Of a DNA stretch of 64,000 nucleotides, positions 40,987 to 49,823 are shown one piece after another. Source of the DNA: Chryseobacterium takakiae (GTDB lineage Bacteria; Bacteroidota; Bacteroidia; Flavobacteriales; Weeksellaceae); NCBI RefSeq assembly GCF_900129385.1, contig NZ_FQVO01000001.1:248001-312000 (forward strand), read 5' to 3'. Under the pieces are notes generated by a model, which saw only the letters and a program-made list of their open reading frames with translations, had not been told where the DNA came from and did no database searches. The stretch's first letter is position 1, and each line of letters opens with the position of its first letter. The translations under genes were made by a program, and so were the position numbers.

Positions 40987-42064
40987 TTTTTTTTTTTGAA
41001 ATATCTGTACCGGCAGTAAGTGAGGACAGCTGCATCAATGCAATTTCTACTGTAAGCCTTGGATTTTTAGAATTTTTGTAGTTGATGTCAGCATGATTGC
41101 ATATTTCTATGGCATCAATCAGCTGTTGTGCATTCCAGTTTTGTGCCTGCTGAACAAATTTGGTTTTTGTCTGTTCTCCCACTTCAATCAGGTCAATCGT
41201 AGAAGTATTCTGAGCCATCATAAGGTCTCTGAAATGATTTCCAAGTCCTGCAATAAAGATATGAGGATCAAATCCTTTTTTTACGATCTCGTTGAATGCA
41301 GCAAGTACATCCGGAATTTTACCTTCCTTGGCAAGATCAACGATTTTAAGATACTGATCATAGTCAAGGATATTTAAAACTTCAGCAGCTTTTGCCAAAG
41401 TAATGTTCTTTTGTGAAAATGTAGAAAGTCTGTCGAAAATGGAAAGTGCATCCCTCAGTGCGCCGTCTGCTTTCTGAGCAATTAAATAAAGGGCGTCATC
41501 TTCATATTGAATATTCTCTTTCTGAGCAATATTTCTAAGATGCCCCTGAATATCTTCGATGGTGATTCTTTTAAAATCGTAAATCTGACAACGTGACAAG
41601 ATGGTAGGAATAATCTTGTGTTTTTCGGTTGTTGCCAGGATAAAGATTGCGTGGGCAGGCGGTTCTTCAAGCGTTTTAAGAAAAGCGTTGAAAGCTGCTG
41701 AAGACAACATGTGGACCTCGTCGATAATATACACTTTGTATTTGCCCACCTGAGGAGCAAAACGCACCTGGTCTATCAGTTCGCGGATATCATCTACAGA
41801 GTTATTGGAGGCTGCATCAAGCTCATAAATATTGTATGCAAAGCCGTCTTCTGAAACGGAGCCGTCTTTTTCATTGATCTTCCTGGCCAGAATTCTGGCG
41901 CAGGTAGTTTTACCTACACCTCTGGGACCGCAGAACAATAAAGCCTGAGCCAGCTGATTTTCTCCAATCGCATGTTCTAAAGTATCCGTAATATGTGATT
42001 GCCCTACAACAGTATCAAATTGTTGTGGGCGATACTTACGTGCAGATACGATAAAATTTTCCAT
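40979..42064 (-). CDS. dnaX: DNA polymerase III subunit gamma (dnaX, first frame)
   Basis: Clamp-loader ATPase. The 361-residue zero-frame product has Walker A GPRGVGKTT (46-54), Walker B VYIIDEVH (111-118), and sensor and lid regions through domain III. The four-Cys zinc module found between these in E. coli DnaX is absent (ARKINEKDGSVSEDGFAYNIYELDAASNN region). The frame ends SKKKSL-stop, with the stop 9 bases after a run of 11 A. The tau tail continues in the -1 frame to 40365. So this product corresponds to gamma, and tau needs slippage or frameshifting. Start at the ATG at 42064. Confidence 0.93.
   Translation of the reverse strand: MENFIVSARKYRPQQFDTVVGQSHITDTLEHAIGENQLAQALLFCGPRGVGKTTCARILARKINEKDGSVSEDGFAYNIYELDAASNNSVDDIRELIDQVRFAPQVGKYKVYIIDEVHMLSSAAFNAFLKTLEEPPAHAIFILATTEKHKIIPTILSRCQIYDFKRITIEDIQGHLRNIAQKENIQYEDDALYLIAQKADGALRDALSIFDRLSTFSQKNITLAKAAEVLNILDYDQYLKIVDLAKEGKIPDVLAAFNEIVKKGFDPHIFIAGLGNHFRDLMMAQNTSTIDLIEVGEQTKTKFVQQAQNWNAQQLIDAIEICNHADINYKNSKNPRLTVEIALMQLSSLTAGTDISKKKSL
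40987..40997 (-). promoter_or_regulatory. dnaX: A11 slippage / frameshift site in dnaX
   Basis: On the coding strand TCA-AAA-AAA-AAA-AGT contains 11 consecutive A. Re-reading or adding one A changes AGT-TTA-TAA into AAG-TTT-ATA and bypasses the stop. A small hairpin CAGGAA/TTCCTG (plus-strand 40934-40952) lies about 35 nt downstream. A homopolymer sequencing error is the main alternative. Confidence 0.6.
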
Positions 42065-42163
42065 TGGCCAAAAGTAAGAAATATAGTTGTAATTTGAAAA
42101 TTTTCAATTTCAAGTTATCCACAAAAACTTAGCATTGGTCAATAGGAAAATTTTTTCTCATCA

Positions 42164-42793
42164 TTATTTTTGATCATAAGCGAAATCGATGATTTCAGTG
42201 ATTGCTTTTTCTATTTCTTTTCTGCCTTCTTCGGATTTCAGATCAATACCACAAAACATGCTGGCATTGTGTGCCGTATAGAGGTTCAGATAGTATGCTC
42301 CCGATACAAGAACAGCTGCAATAGCACGGTATCTTGTTGATTTTTCCTGAAAATACGGGTCTACGATGTTTTTAAACAGCATTTCTCCCATTTCTTCCCT
42401 TTCGTCTGCTATTTTTTTAAGGATCGGTTTGCTTTCCGAAAGTCCCCAAAGGATAATTTTCTGGAGTTCTTTATTTTTTTTAATATGTTCATACTGATTA
42501 AGGATAGCCATCTTAGACAATTCTCTCCCACCATCTGATATATCCACTTCAATATTCTCCTGATTCATTCTGCTCCAGTAATCCTGAGTTTTGATATATT
42601 CATCAATCAGTTTCTCGGTGCTTCCAAAATACTCGTAAATCAGTTTTTTATCAAAACCTGCTACAGCTGCTATTTTACTTACTTTCAGACCCGCGTAACC
42701 TTTTGTTCTTAAGATTTTTCCAACCGCCCCCAGCAGCTTTTGCTTGGTCTTTTCTTTATCCCTAATAGGGCCTTGTACAACTTTTCTAGCCAT
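42164..42793 (-). CDS. TetR-family transcriptional regulator
   Basis: A 209-residue protein with an N-terminal TetR helix-turn-helix (residues about 14-60: KLLGAVGKILRTKGYAGLKV, then KIAAVAGFDKKLIYEYFGS) and a helical ligand domain. It begins 7 bp after the stop of the alpha-oxoamine synthase gene, so it is co-transcribed with it and may report on its product or a precursor. The effector is unknown. Confidence 0.88.
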   Translation of the reverse strand: MARKVVQGPIRDKEKTKQKLLGAVGKILRTKGYAGLKVSKIAAVAGFDKKLIYEYFGSTEKLIDEYIKTQDYWSRMNQENIEVDISDGGRELSKMAILNQYEHIKKNKELQKIILWGLSESKPILKKIADEREEMGEMLFKNIVDPYFQEKSTRYRAIAAVLVSGAYYLNLYTAHNASMFCGIDLKSEEGRKEIEKAITEIIDFAYDQK

Positions 42794-42800
42794 TTGTTAT

Positions 42801-44057
42801 TTATTTTTTCGCAATATGCAATTTTTTATTGATATCTTCAAATGCATTGAGTGTTTTATCGATATGATCTCGCTCATGTGTTGCCGTCATACTCATTCTT
42901 ATTCTGGCATCTTTTCTTGCTACTGCAGGATAAATTATAGGGTTTGTATAAATCCCGCGATCCAAGAGCATTTTACCTACATCGCCTGTGATATGGGGAT
43001 CTCCTATCTTTACGGGAATAACCGCGGAGCAGGTAGTTCCAGTATCAAGTCCCAGATCATCAAGTCCTTTTTTGAAATAATTGATATTTTCCCAAAGTTT
43101 TTTGCGCCAATGCGGTTCTTCATCTATCAGTTCTATTGCCTTTATTATACCTGTTGCAGTGGAAGGAGGCGTAGTGGCAGAAAATATCTGCTGACGTGAC
43201 TGGAATCTTATAAAATTGGCCAGTGTTTTATTTGCAATAACATATCCCCCAAGGTTACCGAATGTTTTGCTGAATGTTCCGGTAATGAGATCTATCTTGT
43301 CCAACAATCCTGTGTTTTCAATTGTTCCCCTACCTGTTTTTCCCAAAATCCCTACTCCATGTACATCATCAATCATTAGATAGGCATTGTATTTTTTTAC
43401 TAATTTATAAATTTCTTCGATAGGAGCAATGTCTCCATCCTGAGAATAGACTCCATCAATAACTACGAGTTTTGTACGGAACTGGTTTTCAGATTTTTTT
43501 AAAATCTGTTCCAGCGCATCTAGATTATTATGAGGAAATGTTTTTCTGTTCGTAAGGATGCACCCTTCATAAACACTGGCATGTACCGCCATATCTAAAA
43601 TGGCAATGTCTTCTTTCTGAAGGAGAATCTGTAATGTTGCGCTGTTGGTAGTATATCCTGTAGTGAAAATTACGGCTTCATCTTGTGTTCTCCCGAAAAA
43701 AGATGATATTTTTGCCTCCAGATCTTTATGATAAGAATAATACCCGCCGATGAGTGGTGTGGCAGCCGTTCCTGTGCCGTATTTTTCTATCCCTTCTATA
43801 GCAGCCTGTTTTACTTTTGGATGTTGGGTAAACCCCAGGTAATCACTTGTTACAAAACTTATAAATTCCTTCGTTATTTCTTCCGTGCCGACTTTCATTA
43901 CAGAGCTGCATCCTGTATTATTCTGTAGTCTATATCTGTGACCATTCTTTTTCATATATTCCAGAAAGTCATAGTAAATGTCTGCTCGTTCCATCATATT
44001 CATTCCCGGAATATTTTCAAAATCTTTGAAAGTTGCTGTTGAAAAATTAATGTTCAT
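42801..44057 (-). CDS. PLP-dependent alpha-oxoamine synthase (KBL / serine palmitoyltransferase-like)
   Basis: A 418-residue fold-type I PLP enzyme that condenses an acyl-CoA with an amino acid. Family motifs are FVTSDYLGF, KYGTGTAATPLIGG, MIDDVHGVGILGKTGRG and the PLP-binding Lys in GTFSKTFGNLGGY. The closest functions are 2-amino-3-ketobutyrate ligase and serine (or cysteate) palmitoyltransferase; the latter makes sphingolipid or sulfonolipid bases in Bacteroidota. The N-terminal 40 residues are longer than in typical KBL. Motifs alone do not settle the substrate. It forms an operon with a TetR regulator. Confidence 0.85.
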   Translation of the reverse strand: MNINFSTATFKDFENIPGMNMMERADIYYDFLEYMKKNGHRYRLQNNTGCSSVMKVGTEEITKEFISFVTSDYLGFTQHPKVKQAAIEGIEKYGTGTAATPLIGGYYSYHKDLEAKISSFFGRTQDEAVIFTTGYTTNSATLQILLQKEDIAILDMAVHASVYEGCILTNRKTFPHNNLDALEQILKKSENQFRTKLVVIDGVYSQDGDIAPIEEIYKLVKKYNAYLMIDDVHGVGILGKTGRGTIENTGLLDKIDLITGTFSKTFGNLGGYVIANKTLANFIRFQSRQQIFSATTPPSTATGIIKAIELIDEEPHWRKKLWENINYFKKGLDDLGLDTGTTCSAVIPVKIGDPHITGDVGKMLLDRGIYTNPIIYPAVARKDARIRMSMTATHERDHIDKTLNAFEDINKKLHIAKK

Positions 44058-44266
44058 CTTTTTATGTTTAGTTGTTATTATAACAAATATAACATTAATT
44101 TAAAAAATAAATCTCTATTTCGTTAGTATTTTTCAATAAGGCTGTAAAATTTTTATTAAAAAGTCATAATAACTGTATATATTTTTAATATATATCATAA
44201 AAAAACAAAAAAAAAGCAATAAATATTTAAGTATTTTAAATGCATAATGATATTATTTTCAACTAT

Positions 44267-45034
44267 TTACAATTTATCAGGGTTATAGTTCAAACTTTCG
44301 TTAAAAGCACTTACAGAGTTTTTTACATTTAATTTTTCAAGGATATTCTGCCTGTGCCTGTTAACGGTGTTAATACTAATTGAAAGAATTGCCGCGATTT
44401 CTTTACTGGTATACCCTTCGCCAATATATTTCAGGATTTCTATTTCACGTTTGGAAAGAATACTGGTATAATTAAGTTTATCTTCTATCACTACTTCTGC
44501 TTTCACAGAGTTGATGATTGAAAAAGACGGCTTTGAAAATTTAGACTGATCAAAATCCAGATTATACAGACAAAGGGCAAATCTTAGTTTTGTATTAAAT
44601 GGTGAGAAAAAATAAAACATCTTATGTATGACGAACTTATAGATCCCTTCTTTATTTTTTATTCTTATTCTTGAAAGCACGCTGAATTCCGACCGTTTTT
44701 CAGGATCCGTTTCTAATAAAAAATCAAAGAATCTAAGCTCATGCACATATTTTTCAAGCTTATCATCAGGGTGTATTTTTTTAAGGATTTCTTCTTCCCA
44801 TATAGAATCGATCACCGTAGGACGATCAGGAAAATTGAGACCAAGTTCCAAGGCTGTTTCTGAACTGAATACATAGCTCTTATTATGCTGCATATCACTG
44901 AGTACAGCTATTGAATGCTCGGTTTTGGTATACATATCTGCAATATTCTTATACAGATCCGTGTCCATCATACATTTTTGGTTATCATAATTTTCCTGGA
45001 GAAGAACCTGGTTAAGCTTTTTTACGATCTCCAT
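44267..45034 (-). CDS. LuxR-type helix-turn-helix regulator with PAS-like sensor domain
   Basis: A 255-residue regulator. The first ~180 residues resemble a PAS-like sensor (an IAVLSDMQHNKSYVFSSETA segment, then SRIRIKNKEGIYKFVIHKMF, a PAC-like strand). The C-terminal LuxR/GerE domain is LSKREIEILKYIGEGYTSKE followed by IAAILSISINTVNRHRQNIL. There is no receiver domain, so it is not a classic response regulator. It is a stand-alone gene, 209 bp upstream of the alpha-oxoamine synthase operon in the same direction, and may control it. Signal unknown. Confidence 0.85.
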   Translation of the reverse strand: MEIVKKLNQVLLQENYDNQKCMMDTDLYKNIADMYTKTEHSIAVLSDMQHNKSYVFSSETALELGLNFPDRPTVIDSIWEEEILKKIHPDDKLEKYVHELRFFDFLLETDPEKRSEFSVLSRIRIKNKEGIYKFVIHKMFYFFSPFNTKLRFALCLYNLDFDQSKFSKPSFSIINSVKAEVVIEDKLNYTSILSKREIEILKYIGEGYTSKEIAAILSISINTVNRHRQNILEKLNVKNSVSAFNESLNYNPDKL

Positions 45035-45053
45035 AAATGGTTATTTTTCAGTA

Positions 45054-45084
45054 TTGAGTACAATTCCTATAAATTATATTTTTG
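45054..45084 (+). promoter_or_regulatory. Promoter of the DUF1349 gene
   Basis: TTG (45054-45056), a 20-bp spacer and TATTTTTG (45077-45084, a full match to TAnnTTTG). The predicted leader is about 37 nt. Confidence 0.5.
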
Positions 45085-45127
45085 CTAAATTAATAATAAT
45101 TAAAGCTATTGAAATATCATATACAGA

Positions 45128-45775
45128 ATGAAGAGAATATTTTTAAGTTTTTTTGCATTATGCACAATCAATAAAGCTATGACACAAACACTGGAAAAAA
45201 TGACGTGGTTTAATGAGCCTGAAAAATGGGAAATTAAAAATAACACCCTGAATATGTTTGTGACACCTCAAAGTGATTATTGGAGGATTTCTCATTATGG
45301 CTTTACAGTAGATGATGCTCCGTTCTTATATTGCACTTACGGAGGAGAATTTGAAGCCAAGGTGAAAATTAAAGGAAATTACAAAACCAGGTTCGACCAG
45401 TCGGGGTTAATGTTAAGGATTGATAAGGAAAATTACATCAAAGCCGGAATTGAATTTGTAGACGGTAAATACAATCTTAGTACTGTAGTTACTCACACCA
45501 CCAGCGACTGGAGTGTAATTACGCTTGATAAAACACCTTCCGATATTTGGATAAAAGCCGTAAGGAGGCTTGATGCCGTAGAAATATTCTACTCTTTTGA
45601 TGATAAAAACTACACGATGATGCGCAATGCCTATCTTCAGGATAATTCCCCTGTAATGGTGGGTCTTATGGCCGCCTGCCCGGACGGAAACGGTTTTAAT
45701 GCTGTGTTTGAAAATTTCAGCGTTAAACATTTACCGGATCTGCGTCGTCTGAAATGGCTGGAAAACAACAAATAG
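45128..45775 (+). CDS. DUF1349 (concanavalin-like) protein
   Basis: A 215-residue protein whose body matches DUF1349: EKWEIKNNTLNMFVTPQSDYW, QSGLMLRIDKENYIKAGIEF and a C-terminal PVMVGLMAACPDGNGFNAVF strand. The fold is a beta-jelly-roll related to laminin-G/concanavalin domains and may bind a carbohydrate. The first 20 residues look like a weak signal peptide. If they are not, translation could begin at the Met at residue 18 (MTQTLEK). Monocistronic, with its own promoter and terminator. Confidence 0.85.
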   Translation: MKRIFLSFFALCTINKAMTQTLEKMTWFNEPEKWEIKNNTLNMFVTPQSDYWRISHYGFTVDDAPFLYCTYGGEFEAKVKIKGNYKTRFDQSGLMLRIDKENYIKAGIEFVDGKYNLSTVVTHTTSDWSVITLDKTPSDIWIKAVRRLDAVEIFYSFDDKNYTMMRNAYLQDNSPVMVGLMAACPDGNGFNAVFENFSVKHLPDLRRLKWLENNK

Positions 45776-45810
45776 ATTGAGAATACTCAATACATAGTCA
45801 ATTTTATTAC

Positions 45811-45838
45811 AACCTCTCCTGATCAGAGAGGTTTTTCA
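45811..45838 (+). terminator. Terminator of the DUF1349 gene
   Basis: AACCTCTC (45811-45818) pairs with GAGAGGTT (45826-45833), then a T run. Confidence 0.85.
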
Positions 45839-46162
45839 TTTAAATAATTATTCGGGATATACCACATTTTTGCATTTTTATTGTTAATTGTTACAATTTT
45901 AAGTGGATTTGTTACAAATATTTAATAATTTTAAAATAATTACTTTTTTTGGTTAGATATTTGAATATGAAATTTTAAACAAAAAGTATTTATTTTTTTA
46001 CACACCAACCTTAAATTAATAGTATGTCAACTCACTTTAATACCTCAAAAGACAGCCTTATCAAGGTATTTTGGAAGTCTTTTTCCATACCCGTCAATTG
46101 ATTTTCACAATCAATCATAAGTGTTTTGAAACCATTTTAACCCAAACAATAACTTTACGATC
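45839..46162. other. Leader region with a possible small upstream ORF
   Basis: AT-rich gap. A 25-codon ORF starts at the ATG at 46024 (MSTHFNTSKDSLIKVFW...) and ends at 46101. Its end overlaps a hairpin ATTGATT/AATCAAT (46097-46103 with 46109-46115), about 50 bp before the next gene. It could be a leader peptide, but nothing else supports that. Confidence 0.3.
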
Positions 46163-46492
46163 ATGATTTTTGAAGATGAACATTCTGTAATGCAGGATAA
46201 TCACAACCTTTCTTTTGTGAAAAACGTTGTAAATTTCCACGGTGACAAATCTTTCATTCTTAATTCTCTCCAGAAGATAAAGAATAATACTTTATGCAAA
46301 ATGAAAAGAAAGACGATCAACAAACTTATTAGAGACTACACTCGCCACCTTAACTATATTGAGAATGAAGATATTCATTCTAAACCGGATAATTATGAAC
46401 TTTCCCCGGTTTATGCAAGGCAATCGTACAATAAAGTTCTGAAAGAAGATGAATATCTGCAGAAGGTTATGACGTTTTTAATGAACCAATAA
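46163..46492 (+). CDS. Small basic protein of unknown function
   Basis: A 109-residue cytoplasmic protein, basic in the middle (KMKRKTINKLIRDYTRHLNY), with no recognised domain, signal or membrane segment. The final 15 bp overlap the convergent Na+/H+ antiporter gene. The leader is over 300 bp long and AT-rich. Codon usage looks like that of its neighbours. I do not recognise the family and cannot exclude a spurious ORF, though length and clean start favour a real gene. Confidence 0.5.
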   Translation: MIFEDEHSVMQDNHNLSFVKNVVNFHGDKSFILNSLQKIKNNTLCKMKRKTINKLIRDYTRHLNYIENEDIHSKPDNYELSPVYARQSYNKVLKEDEYLQKVMTFLMNQ

Positions 46493-48061
46493 GATCCTTT
46501 CTTCCTCCAGATCAATTTTCATGAGGTGCTTTCTGATAAGATCTTCATCGAAATATTGCTTTTCATCATGATTCTGCTCGATAAGCCATGCTCTTTGTGC
46601 ATCAAGAAGATTAAGATAGGCATTTTTGGTTTCGGAGGAAAGTTTGATATCAGACTCTTCTTTAATTTTACCTTTCCACTTTTCATGGATTTGCTGAAGG
46701 AATACACTTTTATTAAGCAGATCGCTGTGATTTTCTTTTAAATGCTGAACCGTCAGTTTAGCAAGTTCACGACGAATCATATCTTCCGCTTCTTCATCAG
46801 GAAGATGATCATCATATTCAGGAAGATCAACTTTTCTGATGATAAGAGGCAGCGTAAGTCCCTGAACAACCAGGGTGGTAAGAATAACAATGAATGTAAC
46901 AAAAAGAATGAGGTTTCGTTGAGGAAAATCCGGTCCTCCCGGATATAATTTTACGGGAATCGATAATGCGGCTGCTAAAGACACAACCCCTCTCATGCCG
47001 GTCCATCCCAGAATTGCAGGTACTTTAAAACCTGGGTTTCTGCTGTCTGCAACGGTGATAAAATTTCTGGCAATCAACGTTACGACAACGGCTCCATACG
47101 CAGAAAGAATTCTTACCAAAACCAAAACAGCTGTAATCAATAAGCCATAACCGATAGCCGATGATATGCTTACCCCTTCCAGTCCGGATGTAATTTCAGG
47201 AAGTTCAAGACCTATCAAAATAAAAACAATACCGTTTAAAGCAAATGCAAGACTTTCCCAAACGTTAATTCCCCGAAGACGAGATGATGTACTGAGAAAA
47301 TTATGACGGTTATTTGAAAGTAATAATCCACCGCTCACCACCGCCAAGACCCCCGAACTGTGAACTTCTTCCGCTGCAATATACATCAGATACGGCGCTA
47401 CAATGGTGAGAATGGTATCCATATTGGCGTCTGTAGGAAGGATTTTCTGTCCTTTCATAAACAGCCAGCCAACAAGCACTCCTATTCCAATTCCTCCAGT
47501 AAGCATCCATGAAAAGCTCAATGCAGCTTCATGCCAAATGAACTGACCGGTTGCCACGGCAATCATGGCAAAACGAAAAATAATCAATGAAGAGGCATCA
47601 TTCAAAAGACTTTCACCTTCCAGAATAGAAGACATTCTTTTCGGGACTTTCACAAATTTAAGAATTGCACCAGCGCTTACGGCATCGGGTGGCGAAACAA
47701 TTCCGCCCAATAAAAATCCCAGAGCAAGAGAAAATCCGGGAATGAAATGATTGGCAACAAATGCAACTGTCGTCGCAGTCAGAAAGACTACAATAAAGGC
47801 AAAACTCCCTACAATCCGCCGCCATTTCCAAAGTTCTTTCCATGAAATTGCCCATGCAGCTTCATATAATAATGGTGGCAGAAATATGATAAAGATGAGC
47901 TCAGGGTCTATTTTCACCACGGGAATATTGGGTATCGAACTAATAATAAGGCCTGCAATAACCAATAAAACAGGATAGGCAACCTTAATTTTATTAGCCA
48001 GCATAATCAGGAGGACAATAATGATTATCAGTACCAAATAGAAAGGAAAATTTTGTATCAT
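46478..48061 (-). CDS. CPA1-family Na+/H+ antiporter (NhaP-like)
   Basis: A 527-residue membrane protein with about 12 helices in residues 1-400 and a cytoplasmic tail. The CPA1 ion-binding motifs are GGIVSPPDAVSAGAILK and LEGESLLNDASSLIIFRFA. It exchanges Na+ (or K+) for H+ to control pH and salt. I use the ATG at 48061 (MIQNFPFYLVL) because the first helix follows at once. An ATG at 48151 would add a 30-residue hydrophilic extension and is also compatible with the promoter near 48210. The 3' end overlaps the convergent small gene by 15 bp. Confidence 0.9.
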   Translation of the reverse strand: MIQNFPFYLVLIIIIVLLIMLANKIKVAYPVLLVIAGLIISSIPNIPVVKIDPELIFIIFLPPLLYEAAWAISWKELWKWRRIVGSFAFIVVFLTATTVAFVANHFIPGFSLALGFLLGGIVSPPDAVSAGAILKFVKVPKRMSSILEGESLLNDASSLIIFRFAMIAVATGQFIWHEAALSFSWMLTGGIGIGVLVGWLFMKGQKILPTDANMDTILTIVAPYLMYIAAEEVHSSGVLAVVSGGLLLSNNRHNFLSTSSRLRGINVWESLAFALNGIVFILIGLELPEITSGLEGVSISSAIGYGLLITAVLVLVRILSAYGAVVVTLIARNFITVADSRNPGFKVPAILGWTGMRGVVSLAAALSIPVKLYPGGPDFPQRNLILFVTFIVILTTLVVQGLTLPLIIRKVDLPEYDDHLPDEEAEDMIRRELAKLTVQHLKENHSDLLNKSVFLQQIHEKWKGKIKEESDIKLSSETKNAYLNLLDAQRAWLIEQNHDEKQYFDEDLIRKHLMKIDLEEERILLVH

Positions 48062-48204
48062 TCGGTGATTTTTCAACATTAAATGTAACAATTTTTTGTA
48101 GAAATTTTGTTTAACAAAAGATGAAAAATGAGGATAAGCCTTACTTATCATAAATTTTTATATCACCTTAATTTGATAAATTCAGAAAACATTAAATTTT
48201 TACC

Positions 48205-48221
48205 TACCACAAAGGTACCAC
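48205..48221 (-). promoter_or_regulatory. Antiporter promoter with repeated GTGGTA
   Basis: On the minus strand TACCTTTG (48210-48217) matches TAnnTTTG fully. It is overlapped by two direct copies of GTGGTA, 11 bp apart (48205-48210 and 48216-48221). The rest of the 358-bp gap (48062-48419) shows nothing else recognisable. Confidence 0.4.
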
Positions 48222-48419
48222 GTTTTTAACTTTTCCCAGTAACGATTGTTATTGTTAATCTGTGTGTTAAAAAGCCTTACACTGTTTTTTACAATAGAAA
48301 TAAAATCAAAATTAACTGTTAATTCAGATATTATTCAAACCATAAGGCATAGTATTTGTAAATAGTAATGTTAGTATAATCACCCGATTTTGAATAATAA
48401 CTCAAACACACAAAATATC

Positions 48420-48836
48420 ATGAACGTTGCAGATCTAAAAATCAATAATTTAGTAGAATACAAAAATCAGATTTATAATATCACTGAGATTTTTCAGGAT
48501 AATGAAAAAGATTATTTTGTGAAAATTGAAAACGACATTCACGGATTTTCTGTTCCGGCAGCATCAATAAAGCCGATCCAGATTACTGAAGAATGGCTGG
48601 AAAAATTCGGTTTTTCAAGAACATACAGTTCTGAACAACGTATCAGATACGAAAGACCGGAAGCATTTATTAAATACGATATTGACCTTAGCTCAAGAAA
48701 AATCGTAGAAGGATTGAAAATCTATGGAAATTCGATCAGATGTAAGTATATTCACGAGTTTCAGAATATTTTCTCATGTCTGTTCGGAAAAGAGCCGGCA
48801 ACCAAGAACTACGGATTAGTGGGCACCGAATCTTAA
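48420..48836 (+). CDS. Protein resembling a Bacteroidota phage / mobile-element family
   Basis: A 138-residue protein from the ATG at 48420 (MNVADLKINNLVEYKNQIYN); an upstream TTG at 48390 is less likely. The pattern of NLVEYKN at the start, PIQITEEWLEKFGF in the middle and KYIHEFQNIFSCLFGKE at the end is the layout of a small family I know mainly from Bacteroidota phages and prophages (usual end: YVHQLQNLYFALTG). No other phage gene is nearby, so it may be a domesticated copy. Function unknown. A strong terminator follows. Confidence 0.65.
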   Translation: MNVADLKINNLVEYKNQIYNITEIFQDNEKDYFVKIENDIHGFSVPAASIKPIQITEEWLEKFGFSRTYSSEQRIRYERPEAFIKYDIDLSSRKIVEGLKIYGNSIRCKYIHEFQNIFSCLFGKEPATKNYGLVGTES

Positions 48837-48860
48837 TTATAATATATTTTCTAATTCAAA

Positions 48861-48898
48861 AAGAAGCTGTTTCGAATGTTGAAACAGCTTCTTTTTTA
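48861..48898. terminator. Bidirectional terminator
   Basis: AAGAAGCTGTTTC (48861-48873) pairs perfectly with 48881-48893 around a 7-nt loop, with A and T runs on either side. It serves the phage-like gene and the convergent HAD phosphatase gene. Confidence 0.9.
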
Positions 48899-49696
48899 GT
48901 TTGTATCCAGATAATTCTTTATGATTTTTAACACTCCGAAATTATCATTAGAACATGCTTCGAAACAGGCAGCTTCCTTTACGGAAGGATGTGCATTCTT
49001 CATCGCGTAAGAATACTTTGAATTCTTCAGCATTTCAATATCGTTCATATAATCTCCAAAAGCCATCGTTTGCTGCGGAGAAATATCCAGGGCATTCTGA
49101 AGTTTCTCCAAAGCATTCCCTTTATTGATGTTCTTGTTCATGATATCAAGCCAATATTTGCCCGAAACCACGACTTCCAGATTATATTTTTCAAAATCTT
49201 TTACAAAAGGATAAACGTTTAATTCAGAGCCTTCAGGATGATAAACTGCAATTTTGAAAACGCTGTCGTCGTTCTTTGAAGTTAAATCATCAACGATCTC
49301 GTTATCTGTATAAAATTGTGAAATATATTTGATAAAATCAGCTTCGTCGGTTTCAACATATGCTTTTTTCTTACCCGACAAAACCGCCATTGCACCGGGA
49401 ATTTTTCTTACAGACTTTATGATCTCAACGATGTGTTGCTGTTCCATTTTATCGGCAAAAAGTTCCTGGTTTCTGTAGATTACATAACCTCCGTTTTCGG
49501 CAATAAATGCCATTTCATTTTCAAGATCTCCAAAATATTTGGTAATGCCCAGCATCTGTCTTCCGCTGGCCGGAACAAATAATATATTTCTTTTTTTTAG
49601 CTCTTCATATACTTCCGGAAATTCGGGGCTTACCTCATGTTCAGAATTGAGAAAGGTGCCGTCCATATCCGTTACAATCATCCTGATGTCATCCAT
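48896..49696 (-). CDS. Cof-type HAD-IIB phosphatase
   Basis: A 266-residue haloacid dehalogenase-superfamily phosphatase. Motif I is VTDMDGTFLN (nucleophile Asp), motif II ASGRQ, motif III a Lys in NINKGNALEKL, and motif IV MAFGDYMNDIEML. The C2B cap domain lies between motifs II and III. Such enzymes dephosphorylate sugar phosphates, FMN or pyridoxal phosphate; specificity cannot be read from the sequence. It is followed upstream by the alpha-amylase gene on the same strand, 127 bp away. Confidence 0.92.
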   Translation of the reverse strand: MDDIRMIVTDMDGTFLNSEHEVSPEFPEVYEELKKRNILFVPASGRQMLGITKYFGDLENEMAFIAENGGYVIYRNQELFADKMEQQHIVEIIKSVRKIPGAMAVLSGKKKAYVETDEADFIKYISQFYTDNEIVDDLTSKNDDSVFKIAVYHPEGSELNVYPFVKDFEKYNLEVVVSGKYWLDIMNKNINKGNALEKLQNALDISPQQTMAFGDYMNDIEMLKNSKYSYAMKNAHPSVKEAACFEACSNDNFGVLKIIKNYLDTN

Positions 49697-49823
49697 AAAA
49701 ATATTTTTCAGTGTAAAATTTTAACAAAGATATTATTATATTTTTAATGTGAATTTTAATCTTATCTGAATATTCGGTTATGAATTTTACTTCCGGATAA
49801 AAACGTTCAGCTTACTGTCAATT

